From Streptomyces fragilis (GTDB lineage: Bacteria; Actinomycetota; Actinomycetes; Streptomycetales; Streptomycetaceae): 64,000 nt of DNA. The stretch is taken from the NCBI RefSeq assembly GCF_003112515.1, contig NZ_BEVZ01000002.1, positions 558,001 through 622,000 on the forward strand, in the 5' to 3' direction. A program made the translations under genes and the position numbers. Shown one piece after another: positions 24,488-32,493 of this stretch (within the stretch, counting starts at the first letter, position 1; each line of letters starts with the position of its first letter). The notes under the pieces were generated by a model that worked only from the letters and a program-made list of their open reading frames with translations, had not been told where the DNA came from and searched no databases.

Positions 24488-27400
24488 TTACGAGGCCTCG
24501 CGGTAGACGTGCGGCGCCATGCCCGTCACCTTGCGGAAGACCCGGCTGAAGTACGCGCGGTCCTGGAAGCCGACCGCGCGGGCCACCGCCTGCACGCTCT
24601 CGTCCCCGCTCCGGAGCCGCTCCTTCGCGTGGTTGACGCGGACCCGGATCAGGTAGTCCCACAGGGTCAGCCCGAGTTTGCGGTGGAACAGCCGCCCGAG
24701 GTGGTGCTCGCTGACCCCGGCGGCCCGCGCGATCTGCCGCCGTGACAGCGGCTGCCGGTAGTGCTGCTCGATGAACGCGACCGCGCTGCGCACCGGGAGG
24801 TGGCCGCGCAGGGCGCCGGGTTCCGGGCGCCGCGCCGCCGACGACGCGAGCAGGGCGGTCAGTTCACCGTCGGTCAGGACGTCGCGCCCGAGCAGCGTCA
24901 GCGCCGGATGGGGCTCGGCCCGGCGCAGGTCGTCCCGGGTGAAGCCCCGGGCGCCGAGCATCAGCACCGGCACCGGCGGCTGCCCCGCGCCGCCCGCCTC
25001 GCACATGCGGTCCACCACGTCGAAGCCGCTCACGTCCGGCAGGTCCCGCGCCACGACGAGCAGGCACGGCGGCCCCGCGGCCAGCAGCGCGGCGGCCGAC
25101 GCCCCGTCCGCGGCGCCCCGCACCGCCCGGCCCGGCAGGGCCCCGGCCAGCAGCCGGCGCAGTCTGCGCCGCTGGGCGGGGTCGGCGTCGGCGACGACCA
25201 CCGGATGCTCGAGGGCGGCGGGCCGCAGCGCGTCCAGGGCCTGATCCAGGTCCCGCCCGGAGACGGGGCCGTACAGCAGGAACGGCGTGCGGCGGCACGC
25301 GGGGTGGTCGTGCAGCGCCCGGACGCTCGCCCACGCGTGCGGATGACCGTCGGCGGTGTCCCAGGCGACGGCGGCCGGGGGCCGCGCGGTCGCCAGCGCG
25401 GCGAGGTCCTCGTCGGGGTGCGGCCGGTGGACGCGCCAACCGTGCCGTCGCGCCAGGCCGTCGGCCTCCGGGGGGCCCGGGGGGCCTGGAGGGCCTGGAG
25501 GGCCCGGGGAGGGCGGGTGGGCCCGGGGCTCGCCGGCCTCGCGGGGACGGGCGCCGGCGCCGGCGCCGGCGCCGGGGGCGCGGGCGCTGCGGGTGCCGGG
25601 GTCGCCAGGGTCGGGGTCGGGGTCGGGGTCGCGGGCGCTGCGAGCACTGCGGGTGCCGGGGGTGCCGGGGGTGCCAGAGTGGCCGAGGTTGCCGGGGTCG
25701 CCAGGGCCGTCGGGGTCGCCCAGGGGGTCGGTGTCGTGCAGCGCGGCGGAGGAGGCGACGTACAGGGTGCGCCGGGGCGGGCCGTCCGCGAGACCGGGCA
25801 CCGGGCAGGGGGCGTCCGCCGGGGTCGGCAGCGGGAGTTCCAGCCGGAACCCGCTCCGCCCGGACGCCTCGCACAACGACACCGACCCGCCGTGCAGCAC
25901 CGCCAGCCGGCGTGCGACGGCGGGCCCCAGCCGGGTGCCCGGGGCGGCGGAGGCGAAGGGCTCCAGCAGCCGTTCCGCGTCCTCCCGCGACACCGCGAGA
26001 CCGGGTCCCTCGACGCGGACGCGGAGCACCGGCGGCCGCACCTGGGCCGACAGCGCGACACCGGCCGCGCCGCCCGGAGGCCCGGCCGCCGCCGTCAGCA
26101 GGGCGACCAGGATCTGCCGCAGCCGTGCCGGGTCGGCGCAGATCGCCGGCAGCCGCCGGGGCAGGCGCAGCCCGGCCGGCGGCGGGACGGCGGTGCGGGC
26201 CGCGTGGGCGGTGCGGACCGGCGTCCGTGAGGGTCCCGGGCCCCCGCCCGCGACCTCCGCGAACGCCTCGGCGAGCAGCGGCCGGGGGTCGAGGAGTTGC
26301 CGGGAGAGGTCCAGCGCGTCGATCTCCGAGCGGGACAGGTCGAGCAGGTCGTCGACGATGCCCAGCAGACGGTCCGCGTCCGCGTGCACCGTCCGCAGGA
26401 CCTCCGACGGATCCGCCCCCGCCGGAGCGCCGGCGGCCGTGCGGCGGAGTATCTCCTCGACCGGGGTGCGCAGTTCGTCCGTCGCGTTGTCCAGCAGCCG
26501 CGTCTTCAGACGGCTGGCCCGCTCGGCGGCGTCCCGGGCGCGCTGCACCTCGTCGAGCAGCCGGATGCCCTTCAGCGCCGCGCTCACCTGGTCGCCGAGG
26601 GCCCGGTAGAGGGCGCCGCGGGTCGCCGCGCCCTCCCGCGACCCGGCGTCGAACAGGGCGAAGCCGAGGCGTTCCGCCCCGAGGTGCAGGGGTTCCGCGA
26701 CGAGGGTGAAGCGCCGGTCCTCCCCGGGTGGGGGCACGGGCGCGTACCGGAGGGCGCCCGCGGCGGGTCCGGGCGCCGCGACCGCCACCTCGTCGCCCTG
26801 CCCGCCCCCGCCGCACGGCTCCCCGGAGCGGGCCTCCCCGGTGCCAGGACCCGCCCCGTACCGCTCCCCGGCCTGCGGCACACCGGTGGCGCCCTCCCGG
26901 GTGCGGGTGTCCCCGGCGGGCGGTTCCTCGCTGCGCTGTCCGCGGCCCGACCGCCCCCCGGTGCCGGGCTCCCCGGCGGGCGGTCCCCCGCGACGGGGCT
27001 CCGCGGCAGGCGCGTTCGCGGTGTGCGGGACCTGAGCGTGTGGCTCCCCGACGCCTGCCTGCGCGGTGTGGTCCTCCGCGGTGCGCGGGGCCCTGGTGAA
27101 TGCCTGCGCGGTGTCCGGCTCCGTGACGGAGGGCTCTCCGGCGTTCCGCTCCCCGGGGGGTGTGGCCCCCGAACGGGGCTGCTCGGCGTGCGCCCGCGCC
27201 CTCTGGGAGGCCTCGGTGCGGGGCCTCGCGGCGTGCGAGGCCCCGGCGTAGGGCGCCCCGGTGTGCGGCCCCGCGGTGCGCGAGGTCCCGACGGGCGTCC
27301 CAGTGTGCGGCCCTCCGGTGTCCGAGGCCGCGGTGCGCGGCTCCGCGGTGTCCGAGGCCGCGGTGTGTGGCTCCGCGGCGTGCGAGGAGGTCCCGGTGTG

Positions 27401-29158
27401 GGGCGGCCCGGTGTGCGGCTCCGCGGTGTGCGAGGCTCCGGCGTGGGACGCCCGGGTGCGTGGCTCCGCGGTGCCCGAGGCCCCGGTGTGTGGCTCCGCG
27501 GCGTGCGAGGCCCCGGTGTGTGAGGCGGCGCCGGTGGGCGGCTCGCCGGGGTGCGGGCCCGTGCTCGGTGGGCGTCCGGTGACGGTCGCCGCGCGTTCCT
27601 CCCGGGTCGGGACGGGCCGCACCGCCCCCGTCCCGTCGCCGTTCTCGTACAGCACCAGCCGGCAGCCGCGCACCCCCATCGCCGGCAGGCGTTCGGCGAG
27701 GACACCGGTGAGCGCGTCGGTGTCCGTGGCCGTGGTGAGCGCCGTGCCGAGCTCCCGCAGCCGCCGGGCCTCCTGCTCGTCCGCCCAGCGCGCGTACTCC
27801 AGCAGGCGGCGGGACTTGTCGGCGACCATCAGCCGCGCCTGCCCCAGCAGCCGCTCCCCGCACCCGCGGGCGTCGTCCGGGAGCCGCGGGAGGGCCAGCC
27901 GCCGGGCCCGCAGCAGCGCCGCGTCCCAGGCACGTGCGTCGTCGGCGTCCCCGACCGCCCGGGCGAGGACGGCCTCCAGCAGCGGCAGGAAGGCGCCCGG
28001 GGCCTCGAAGCCGGGCGTCGCCGCCACGTCCGCGTGGAACGCGGCGTCCAGTTCCGCCGCGTTCCCGGGGCAGTCTCCGAACGGATCCCCTGACACCCCG
28101 GCACCGGGAGGACCCTCCGCGGCCGCCGCGGCCGCCGTGGCCGCCGCGTCCACCGCGCCCTGCACCACCAGCGGTGAGTGGCAGCCGCAGGACCGCCGGG
28201 TGACGAGCGCGCCCGGCACGGCGGTGCGCACCGGCGGGGGAGTGCCGCGCAGCCGGGCCAGCAGCGTCTCCACGGCGAGCGACCCCAGTTCGGTGAACGG
28301 CAGCGACACCGAGGTCAGCGGCGGATCGGTGAGCCGCGCCTCGACGGAGTCGTTGAAACCGACCACCGCCACGTCCTCCGGCACGCGGATCCCCCGCCCG
28401 GTCAGGCACCGCAGCACGTCCGCCGCCAGCACGTCGCTGCAGGCGACCACCGCGTCGAAGTCCCGGCCCGGCCGCAGCCGCCGGATGTCGAGCAGCACCC
28501 GCATCGCCCGCGCCCCCGCACCGCCGCCGAAGTCGGCGGCCTCGGTGACCAGGGCGTGGTCGAGCGGGATGCGGTGCCGGGCGAGGGCATGGGTGTAGGC
28601 GCGGTACCGGTCGAACGAGACGGGATTGGTGAGCGGCCCGCGCACGCAGGCGGGCCGGCGGCGCCCGTGGTCCTCGACGAGGTGGCCGACGGCCTCACGC
28701 ATCCCCGCGTCCCCGTCGAGCAGCAGGGCCTCGTGGCCCTCCAGGCCCTGGTTGAGGCTGACGACGGGCAGCGGCCGCAGGCGCCGCAGCAGCCACCGGG
28801 CGCCCTCGCCCACGGCGGGCAGATTGAGGGTCGAGGTCCAGCAGACCACGCCGTCCAGCCGGTCCGGTGCGATCAGGTCGTAGAGGGCGTTGCGCGGGGA
28901 CCCGGGCCGCAGCGCACCGCCGGGCAGGGCGACCAGGTTGGCGTCGCCCCGCTCGGCCGCCGCCACCGCCCCGGCCCACAGGGTGGCGCCGACCCCCAGG
29001 TGGATGTTGTCGGTGACCAGCGCCAGCGTGGGGCGGCGCGCCCGCTCCCGTCGGGGCGGCCCGTCCGGACCGGAGCGGCCCCGCGGTCTTGTCGCGGCGT
29101 CGGAGGGCGCCGGCGTGCGCGCAGGGCCGGGCGCGATTAAGGGTCCGGGTTCCGCCAT
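24488..29158 (-). CDS. Giant fused regulator: LacI-type sensor, GAF-like, pseudo-histidine kinase, receiver-like domains, AraC DNA-binding domain
   Basis: This is a 1556-residue single-chain regulator. Residues 43-330 form a LacI/PBP-type sugar sensor (LALVTDNIHLG to VVGFNDSVEARLTDPPLTSV, closing with RRSCGCH). A GAF-like region (about 470-870) is split by a 285-residue low-complexity insert (525-810). Next comes a HisKA-like helix (RLKTRLLDNATDELRTPVEE) in which the phospho-histidine is replaced by D894, then a degenerate HATPase (900-1110). A second Pro/Gly/Asp-rich linker (1115-1235) leads to a receiver-like pair. In the last one (1319-1435) the phospho-acceptor position of LLVVARDLPDVSG aligns with A1370. 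A canonical AraC domain (1458-1556) ends the protein. The ATG at 29158 has GCGAGG upstream and a promoter at 29220-29248. It lies between the symporter and a pectate lyase, which it probably regulates. Confidence 0.88.
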   Translation of the reverse strand: MAEPGPLIAPGPARTPAPSDAATRPRGRSGPDGPPRRERARRPTLALVTDNIHLGVGATLWAGAVAAAERGDANLVALPGGALRPGSPRNALYDLIAPDRLDGVVCWTSTLNLPAVGEGARWLLRRLRPLPVVSLNQGLEGHEALLLDGDAGMREAVGHLVEDHGRRRPACVRGPLTNPVSFDRYRAYTHALARHRIPLDHALVTEAADFGGGAGARAMRVLLDIRRLRPGRDFDAVVACSDVLAADVLRCLTGRGIRVPEDVAVVGFNDSVEARLTDPPLTSVSLPFTELGSLAVETLLARLRGTPPPVRTAVPGALVTRRSCGCHSPLVVQGAVDAAATAAAAAAEGPPGAGVSGDPFGDCPGNAAELDAAFHADVAATPGFEAPGAFLPLLEAVLARAVGDADDARAWDAALLRARRLALPRLPDDARGCGERLLGQARLMVADKSRRLLEYARWADEQEARRLRELGTALTTATDTDALTGVLAERLPAMGVRGCRLVLYENGDGTGAVRPVPTREERAATVTGRPPSTGPHPGEPPTGAASHTGASHAAEPHTGASGTAEPRTRASHAGASHTAEPHTGPPHTGTSSHAAEPHTAASDTAEPRTAASDTGGPHTGTPVGTSRTAGPHTGAPYAGASHAARPRTEASQRARAHAEQPRSGATPPGERNAGEPSVTEPDTAQAFTRAPRTAEDHTAQAGVGEPHAQVPHTANAPAAEPRRGGPPAGEPGTGGRSGRGQRSEEPPAGDTRTREGATGVPQAGERYGAGPGTGEARSGEPCGGGGQGDEVAVAAPGPAAGALRYAPVPPPGEDRRFTLVAEPLHLGAERLGFALFDAGSREGAATRGALYRALGDQVSAALKGIRLLDEVQRARDAAERASRLKTRLLDNATDELRTPVEEILRRTAAGAPAGADPSEVLRTVHADADRLLGIVDDLLDLSRSEIDALDLSRQLLDPRPLLAEAFAEVAGGGPGPSRTPVRTAHAARTAVPPPAGLRLPRRLPAICADPARLRQILVALLTAAAGPPGGAAGVALSAQVRPPVLRVRVEGPGLAVSREDAERLLEPFASAAPGTRLGPAVARRLAVLHGGSVSLCEASGRSGFRLELPLPTPADAPCPVPGLADGPPRRTLYVASSAALHDTDPLGDPDGPGDPGNLGHSGTPGTPGTRSARSARDPDPDPDPGDPGTRSARAPGAGAGAGARPREAGEPRAHPPSPGPPGPPGPPGPPEADGLARRHGWRVHRPHPDEDLAALATARPPAAVAWDTADGHPHAWASVRALHDHPACRRTPFLLYGPVSGRDLDQALDALRPAALEHPVVVADADPAQRRRLRRLLAGALPGRAVRGAADGASAAALLAAGPPCLLVVARDLPDVSGFDVVDRMCEAGGAGQPPVPVLMLGARGFTRDDLRRAEPHPALTLLGRDVLTDGELTALLASSAARRPEPGALRGHLPVRSAVAFIEQHYRQPLSRRQIARAAGVSEHHLGRLFHRKLGLTLWDYLIRVRVNHAKERLRSGDESVQAVARAVGFQDRAYFSRVFRKVTGMAPHVYREAS
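26729..27586. repeat. In-frame low-complexity minisatellite inside the fused regulator gene
   Basis: On the plus strand GTGTGCGGCTCCGCGGTG and TGCGAGG modules recur with roughly 30-bp periodicity, strongest at 27240-27540. They encode repeats of the type AEPHTGASHT on the minus strand. The segment stays in frame over about 860 bp and interrupts the GAF-like domain between YENGDGTGAVRPVP and EDRRFTLVAEPLHLG. Confidence 0.8.
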
Positions 29159-29219
29159 GAGCAGCCTCGCTCGTCGTCCGGGGGCGCGGTCCGGGCCTCG
29201 GCCGACCGCCGGGCCCCGG

Positions 29220-29248
29220 AGGATAGTGGCGGGTGCGCACCCGGACAA
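29220..29248 (-). promoter_or_regulatory. Predicted promoter of the fused regulator with palindrome in its spacer
   Basis: On the minus strand TTGTCC (29248-29243), a 17-nt spacer and TATCCT (29225-29220) form a good promoter. The spacer contains the perfect 12-bp palindrome GGGTGCGCACCC (29231-29242), placed so that a bound protein would block RNA polymerase. Confidence 0.55.
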
Positions 29249-29286
29249 GACATGTGACCGCCGGGCCGGGCGGGACGGAACGCGAG

Positions 29287-29327
29287 GGCGGGGTGCCGGG
29301 GCCCGGTGGGGACCCCGGCACCCCGCC
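29287..29327 (-). terminator. Perfect hairpin terminator after pectate lyase 2
   Basis: GGCGGGGTGCCGGGG (29287-29301) pairs with 29313-29327 in a perfect 15-bp stem with an 11-nt loop, about 42 nt after the minus-strand pectate lyase stop. Confidence 0.7.
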
Positions 29328-29368
29328 GGGTCACGCGGTGCTCGCCGTCGCCGGAGGACCGGCGGGCG

Positions 29369-30349
29369 TCAGATCTTCCCCACGCCCGCCCCCGCGGTCA
29401 CGATCGACTTGACGCTCGAGGCGCTGTCCGCGGAGTAGGAGTACGGGATGCCCGCCACGCTTCCGCCGGCCTCGCCGCTGCCGGAGTTGACGAAGTGGTT
29501 GTTGCGCGCGACCAGGGCGCCGTCGCCGGAGTCGCCCTCCCCGCGGTGGTACGGGTCGTCGGTGTCCTCGAAGTAGTTGCCCTCGACGAGCACGCCCGCG
29601 TTCTGGGTGGACGCGACGCCGTAGGAACCGATGTCGCTGAAGTAGTTGTTCAGCACGTGCACCGGGTTGCCGAAGCGGACCCGCGGGTTGCGCTGGTTGG
29701 TGCCGTCGAACCAGTTGTGCACGTACGTCACGCGCAGCTTGCCGATGTCCTCCGAGCCGTTGTCGTCGTCGTGCCCGAGCAGCATGTTCTTGTTCTGGTT
29801 GTGGGTGCGGTTCCACGACACGGTGACCTTGTCGGAGGCCCGCTTGATGTCGACGGCGCCGTCGTAGGCGTTCGAGATGTCGTTGTGGTCGATCCACACG
29901 TTCGTCGAGTACTGGACGTTGATCGCGTCGTCCTTCGACCCGGTGAACGTCAGGTTCTGCACGATGACGTTGTTGGCGTTGCTGATGTTCAGGCCGTAGC
30001 CGGTGATCCGGCCGGCCGTGCCGACGCCGACGATCGTCTTGTTCGACGCCACCTTGGTCATCGAGCTCAGCGCGATGGACCCGTTGACCCGCACGATCGT
30101 CGGTGCGCTGCTCTGCACGGCGGCGACGAAGGCCGAGGTGGTGGTGACGGTGACGGTGGTGCCGCCCGCGCCGCCCGTGGTGGCGGCGCCGAACCCGACG
30201 GGACCGGCGGCGGCCGCGGCGGCGGCGCCCTCCGTCCCGGCGTTCTCGGCCGCGCCGCTGCTGGTGGCCGTCGTCGCGGCGAACAGCATCGCCGTGGCCG
30301 CCGCGGCGGCTATGCCCGCAGAGCTGTACCGCGCGCTCGTCCTGCGCAT
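29369..30349 (-). CDS. Secreted pectate lyase, polysaccharide lyase family 1
   Basis: The 326-residue enzyme is a compact PL1. It has a signal peptide (MRRTSARY then an Ala-rich core), a Gly/Ala-rich linker, and a right-handed beta-helix with SNKTIVGVG, NVIVQNLTF, the calcium-binding DDAINVQYSTNVWIDHND, GAVDIKRASDKVTVSWN and the catalytic arginine in NQRNPRVRFGNPVHV. It is shorter than the PL1 enzyme at 17041 and only distantly similar, so the two are not recent duplicates. ATG 30349 follows GGAGAACTCCC. The fused LacI-AraC regulator lies immediately downstream on the same strand but has its own promoter after a terminator. Confidence 0.93.
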   Translation of the reverse strand: MRRTSARYSSAGIAAAAATAMLFAATTATSSGAAENAGTEGAAAAAAAGPVGFGAATTGGAGGTTVTVTTTSAFVAAVQSSAPTIVRVNGSIALSSMTKVASNKTIVGVGTAGRITGYGLNISNANNVIVQNLTFTGSKDDAINVQYSTNVWIDHNDISNAYDGAVDIKRASDKVTVSWNRTHNQNKNMLLGHDDDNGSEDIGKLRVTYVHNWFDGTNQRNPRVRFGNPVHVLNNYFSDIGSYGVASTQNAGVLVEGNYFEDTDDPYHRGEGDSGDGALVARNNHFVNSGSGEAGGSVAGIPYSYSADSASSVKSIVTAGAGVGKI

Positions 30350-30732
30350 GGGAGTTCTCCGTTCGGTGGGGGATCCGGGGGATCTGGACTGGAACAGGAA
30401 CAGGGGCGCTCCCCACCCGCAGAGTGAGCTGCGGGACGGGAGCACCGGTGCCGCGCGGCCGGCTCGTGGACGATGCTAGGGCGGACGCCGTGGACGATCG
30501 GGAGCCCCGTGTGGACTATCGCGCGCGGGCCGCCACGGCCGGACCGCCTTGCGGCCGCCCCTCGCGAGGACGCACGCAGCGCCCCCGGGCGGCGCGGGCC
30601 GAGGGCGCGTGGTGCGGGAGCCGCCGACCGGCGTGCGGTTGTGGCGGGTCACGGTTGTAGGTCCGACGGCCGAGTCGGTCCCCGTCCTCGGTACGGCGCG
30701 TGCCCCGGCGTCGGGCGTCTAGCGTGCCGGGC
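30350..30732. other. 383-bp non-coding region between pectate lyase 2 and PPOX gene
   Basis: I see no supported gene. The segment holds the leader of the minus-strand pectate lyase and the upstream region of the PPOX gene. A -10-like TAGCGT (30720-30725) lies only seven bases before the PPOX ATG, which suggests a leaderless transcript. No clear operator dyad was found. Confidence 0.5.
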
Positions 30733-31245
30733 ATGACGACCGGTGAGCCGCCCCGCGGCACGGAGCGACGCACGCGTGACGTCCTCGCGCGGTTCGCGGA
30801 GGAGACGGACGTGTGGGTGGCGACCGCGGACGCCCACGGGACGCCGTACCTGGTGCCGCTGTGGTTCGTCCGGCACGACGATTCCTTCTGGCTCGCCACC
30901 CGGCCCGCCACGCCGACCGCACGCAATGTCGGTGCCGTCCGCCGCGCGAGGATGGCGCTGGGGGACACGCTGGACGTGGTCCTGGTGGACGGGGACGCCG
31001 AGGTGCTCACGTCCTCGCAGGCACCCGAGGCTGCGGCGGACGCGTTCACCGCCAAGACCGGCTGGGACCCGCGGAAGGACGCCAGGGAGTACGTGTGGAT
31101 CCGGGTGCGGCCCCTTTCGATCGAGGCCCGCAACGGTGAGCACGAGATGCGCGGGCGCTGGGTGATGCGGGACGGCGTGTGGGCGGTGACCTCGGGGAGG
31201 ACCGATGCACGGGAGGCGGGGCCGCCCGTACCGCGACCGGCATGA
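30733..31245 (+). CDS. Pyridoxamine 5'-phosphate oxidase-fold (flavin/F420-binding) protein
   Basis: The 170-residue split-barrel protein starts with a helix (TRRTRDVLARFAEETDVWVA) and continues TADAHGTPYLVPLWFVRHDDSFWLAT, the usual PPOX-class strand-turn-strand that cradles FMN or F420. The remainder includes RRARMALGDTLDVVLVDGDAEVL and the C-terminal helix AADAFTAKTGWDPRKD. It is probably a small F420- or flavin-dependent reductase, and the substrate is unknown. The -10-like TAGCGT seven bases before the ATG and lack of a ribosome-binding site argue for leaderless translation. The pectate lyase upstream is divergent and the next plus-strand sequence is a pseudogene. Confidence 0.85.
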   Translation: MTTGEPPRGTERRTRDVLARFAEETDVWVATADAHGTPYLVPLWFVRHDDSFWLATRPATPTARNVGAVRRARMALGDTLDVVLVDGDAEVLTSSQAPEAAADAFTAKTGWDPRKDAREYVWIRVRPLSIEARNGEHEMRGRWVMRDGVWAVTSGRTDAREAGPPVPRPA

Positions 31246-31266
31246 GGCCGGAGCGGCTGCACCCCG

Positions 31267-31523
31267 CGGCTCGACGACCGGACCCCCGCCGACCGCACCC
31301 TCGACGGGATCCGTCATCCGGTGTGGGACAACGGCAGCAACCGTGACGGCTGGGCCCCTACCTGGACGCGAAGCCCGGCCGCCCCCGAGACCCCGCGCTA
31401 CGCGGTGCCCGCCCGGCGGGAGGACCTCACCGGGCTGCCTCCGGCCTGGACCGGTGCCGGGGACGCCGACCTCTTCCACGAACCCGTGACTACGCCGCAC
31501 GCCTGCGGGCAGCCGGTGTCGAC
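31267..31523 (+). pseudogene. Remnant of an alpha/beta-hydrolase (HSL/lipase family) gene
   Basis: Translation from 31267 gives RLDDRTPADRTLDGIRHPVW and DNGSNRDGW, then YAVPARREDLTGLPPAWTGA and GDADLFHE, the conserved C-terminal part of family-IV (HSL-like) esterases. Between GW and YAVPAR the better match (AYLDAKPG-like) is in another frame (from 31359). After DLFHE the continuation DYAARLRAAGVDTVSRR is found only in a shifted frame starting at 31488. The N-terminal nucleophile region and the final HGF segment are absent. It ends abruptly at the 3' end of the nucleotidyltransferase gene. Confidence 0.75.
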
Positions 31524-31527
31524 ACGG

Positions 31528-32313
31528 TCAGCCGGCGAAGGACTCCGCGTAGGCGGCGAAGGCGTACGTCGCCTCGAGGGAACCCGGCCGCGGCGGGTCG
31601 GCCGGGTTCCAGCCGCGCCCGCGGTCCTCCCTCACCTGGGTGAGCAACGGCCGCCACCGGGGCGCCAGTTCGGCCGCGCCCCAGGCCAGCGCGCCCGGCT
31701 TCGACGCCACCTCGCCGGTCCTCAGCGAGTACAGCACCCGGCAGTACGTCGTCACCGTGTACCGCTGGGTCCAGGCCAGTTCGAAGGACGCCCAGGTGCG
31801 GACGGAGTCGAGCAGCCCCGGCAGCTCGGCCCGTGCCTCGGCGCGCACCGCCTCGGGCGGGACCACGTCGACCACCTCGGTGACCGGAGGGCCGGCCAGG
31901 GTGATGCCGTGGTGGCGCAGGATCCACCGGGCGTGCGCGCTGTTGCAGTGGGTGTCCCAGGTCAGCTCCCGGTGGCCGTGGTCGTTGAACAGCCACGGCG
32001 TGCCGAGGCCCGTGACGTCGCCCAGGGAGGCGGTGTCGGCGTAGGAGCCCTCCAGGTGCCGCGCCCAGTGGCCGGGGCGCAGCGGAATGCCGTCGTGGAG
32101 CCGGCGCAGCGTCGCCTCCGTGGCGCCGGACGGCAGGCGGGTGGCGGCGACGACGAAGTCGCAGTCGCTGTGCCGGTCCCCGGCGCCGAGGGCGAAGGAG
32201 CCCTGCAGGTAGGCGCCGACGAAGGTGTCGCCGAGGATGTCGCGGACCGAGCGGGTCAGGTCGCCGAGGAGCGCGTCGAGCTCCTCGAAGGGGGTGAAGC
32301 GGGGGGAACGCAT
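31528..32313 (-). CDS. Nucleotidyltransferase, aminoglycoside adenylyltransferase-like (DUF4111)
   Basis: The 261-residue protein has a minimal nucleotidyltransferase fold with the GSxxxG...DxD motif in QGSFALGAGDRHSDCDFVV, where the two aspartates would bind metal. The C-terminal helical DUF4111-like part contains ELPGLLDSVRTWASFELAWTQRYTVTTYCRVLYSLRTGEV. AadA-type enzymes adenylylate spectinomycin or streptomycin, but chromosomal relatives often have unknown substrates, so resistance is not proven. Upstream lie a 15-codon ORF with a Cys-Cys pair and a hairpin that together resemble an attenuator. Confidence 0.85.
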   Translation of the reverse strand: MRSPRFTPFEELDALLGDLTRSVRDILGDTFVGAYLQGSFALGAGDRHSDCDFVVAATRLPSGATEATLRRLHDGIPLRPGHWARHLEGSYADTASLGDVTGLGTPWLFNDHGHRELTWDTHCNSAHARWILRHHGITLAGPPVTEVVDVVPPEAVRAEARAELPGLLDSVRTWASFELAWTQRYTVTTYCRVLYSLRTGEVASKPGALAWGAAELAPRWRPLLTQVREDRGRGWNPADPPRPGSLEATYAFAAYAESFAG

Positions 32314-32376
32314 GCGGAATCTCCGTGCCCGTGAGGGTGCCGATGGTCGGTTCGCGGGCGCGGCGAAGGAGAAGAC

Positions 32377-32395
32377 GTCACCCGGTCCGGGTGAC
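32377..32395 (-). terminator. Small hairpin with pyrimidine tract, possible attenuator
   Basis: GTCACCCG (32377-32384) pairs with CGGGTGAC (32388-32395) around a 3-nt loop. Read on the minus strand it is followed by GTCTTCTCCTTC, a weak U-rich tail. It sits between the 15-codon ORF (32466-32419) and the nucleotidyltransferase ATG at 32313. Confidence 0.4.
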
Positions 32396-32418
32396 CGGCC
32401 GGGGCGGGATCGCCGCGC

Positions 32419-32466
32419 TCAGAGGGCGCGGCGGGTGCGGTACGCGGCGAAGCAGCAGGAGGCCAT
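32419..32466 (-). CDS. Putative 15-residue leader peptide
   Basis: ATG 32466 opens MASCCFAAYRTRRAL followed by TGA. A -10-like TATCCT (32478-32473) lies six bases before the ATG, compatible with leaderless transcription. Consecutive cysteines, an arginine pair and the downstream hairpin suggest a translation-sensing leader for the nucleotidyltransferase gene. No homologue is known to me and chance is possible. Confidence 0.35.
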   Translation of the reverse strand: MASCCFAAYRTRRAL

Positions 32467-32493
32467 GGGGGAAGGATAGCTCCGCGCGCCCTC

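Noticed and set aside
20769..24662. 1297-codon minus-strand open frame covering the aldehyde dehydrogenase and symporter region
   Set aside because: Composition is Arg/Gly/Ala-rich shadow. The real aldehyde dehydrogenase (plus strand) and symporter (another minus frame) carry all family motifs.
25480..25520. Collagen-like GPPGPPGPP segment in the fused regulator
   Set aside because: Only four triplets inside a disordered linker, too short to form a collagen-like trimer. It is treated as part of the low-complexity linker.
31528..32313. Calling the nucleotidyltransferase a spectinomycin/streptomycin resistance gene (aadA)
   Set aside because: The GS...DxD motif is shared by many unrelated nucleotidyltransferases, and the aminoglycoside specificity residues cannot be judged without alignment.
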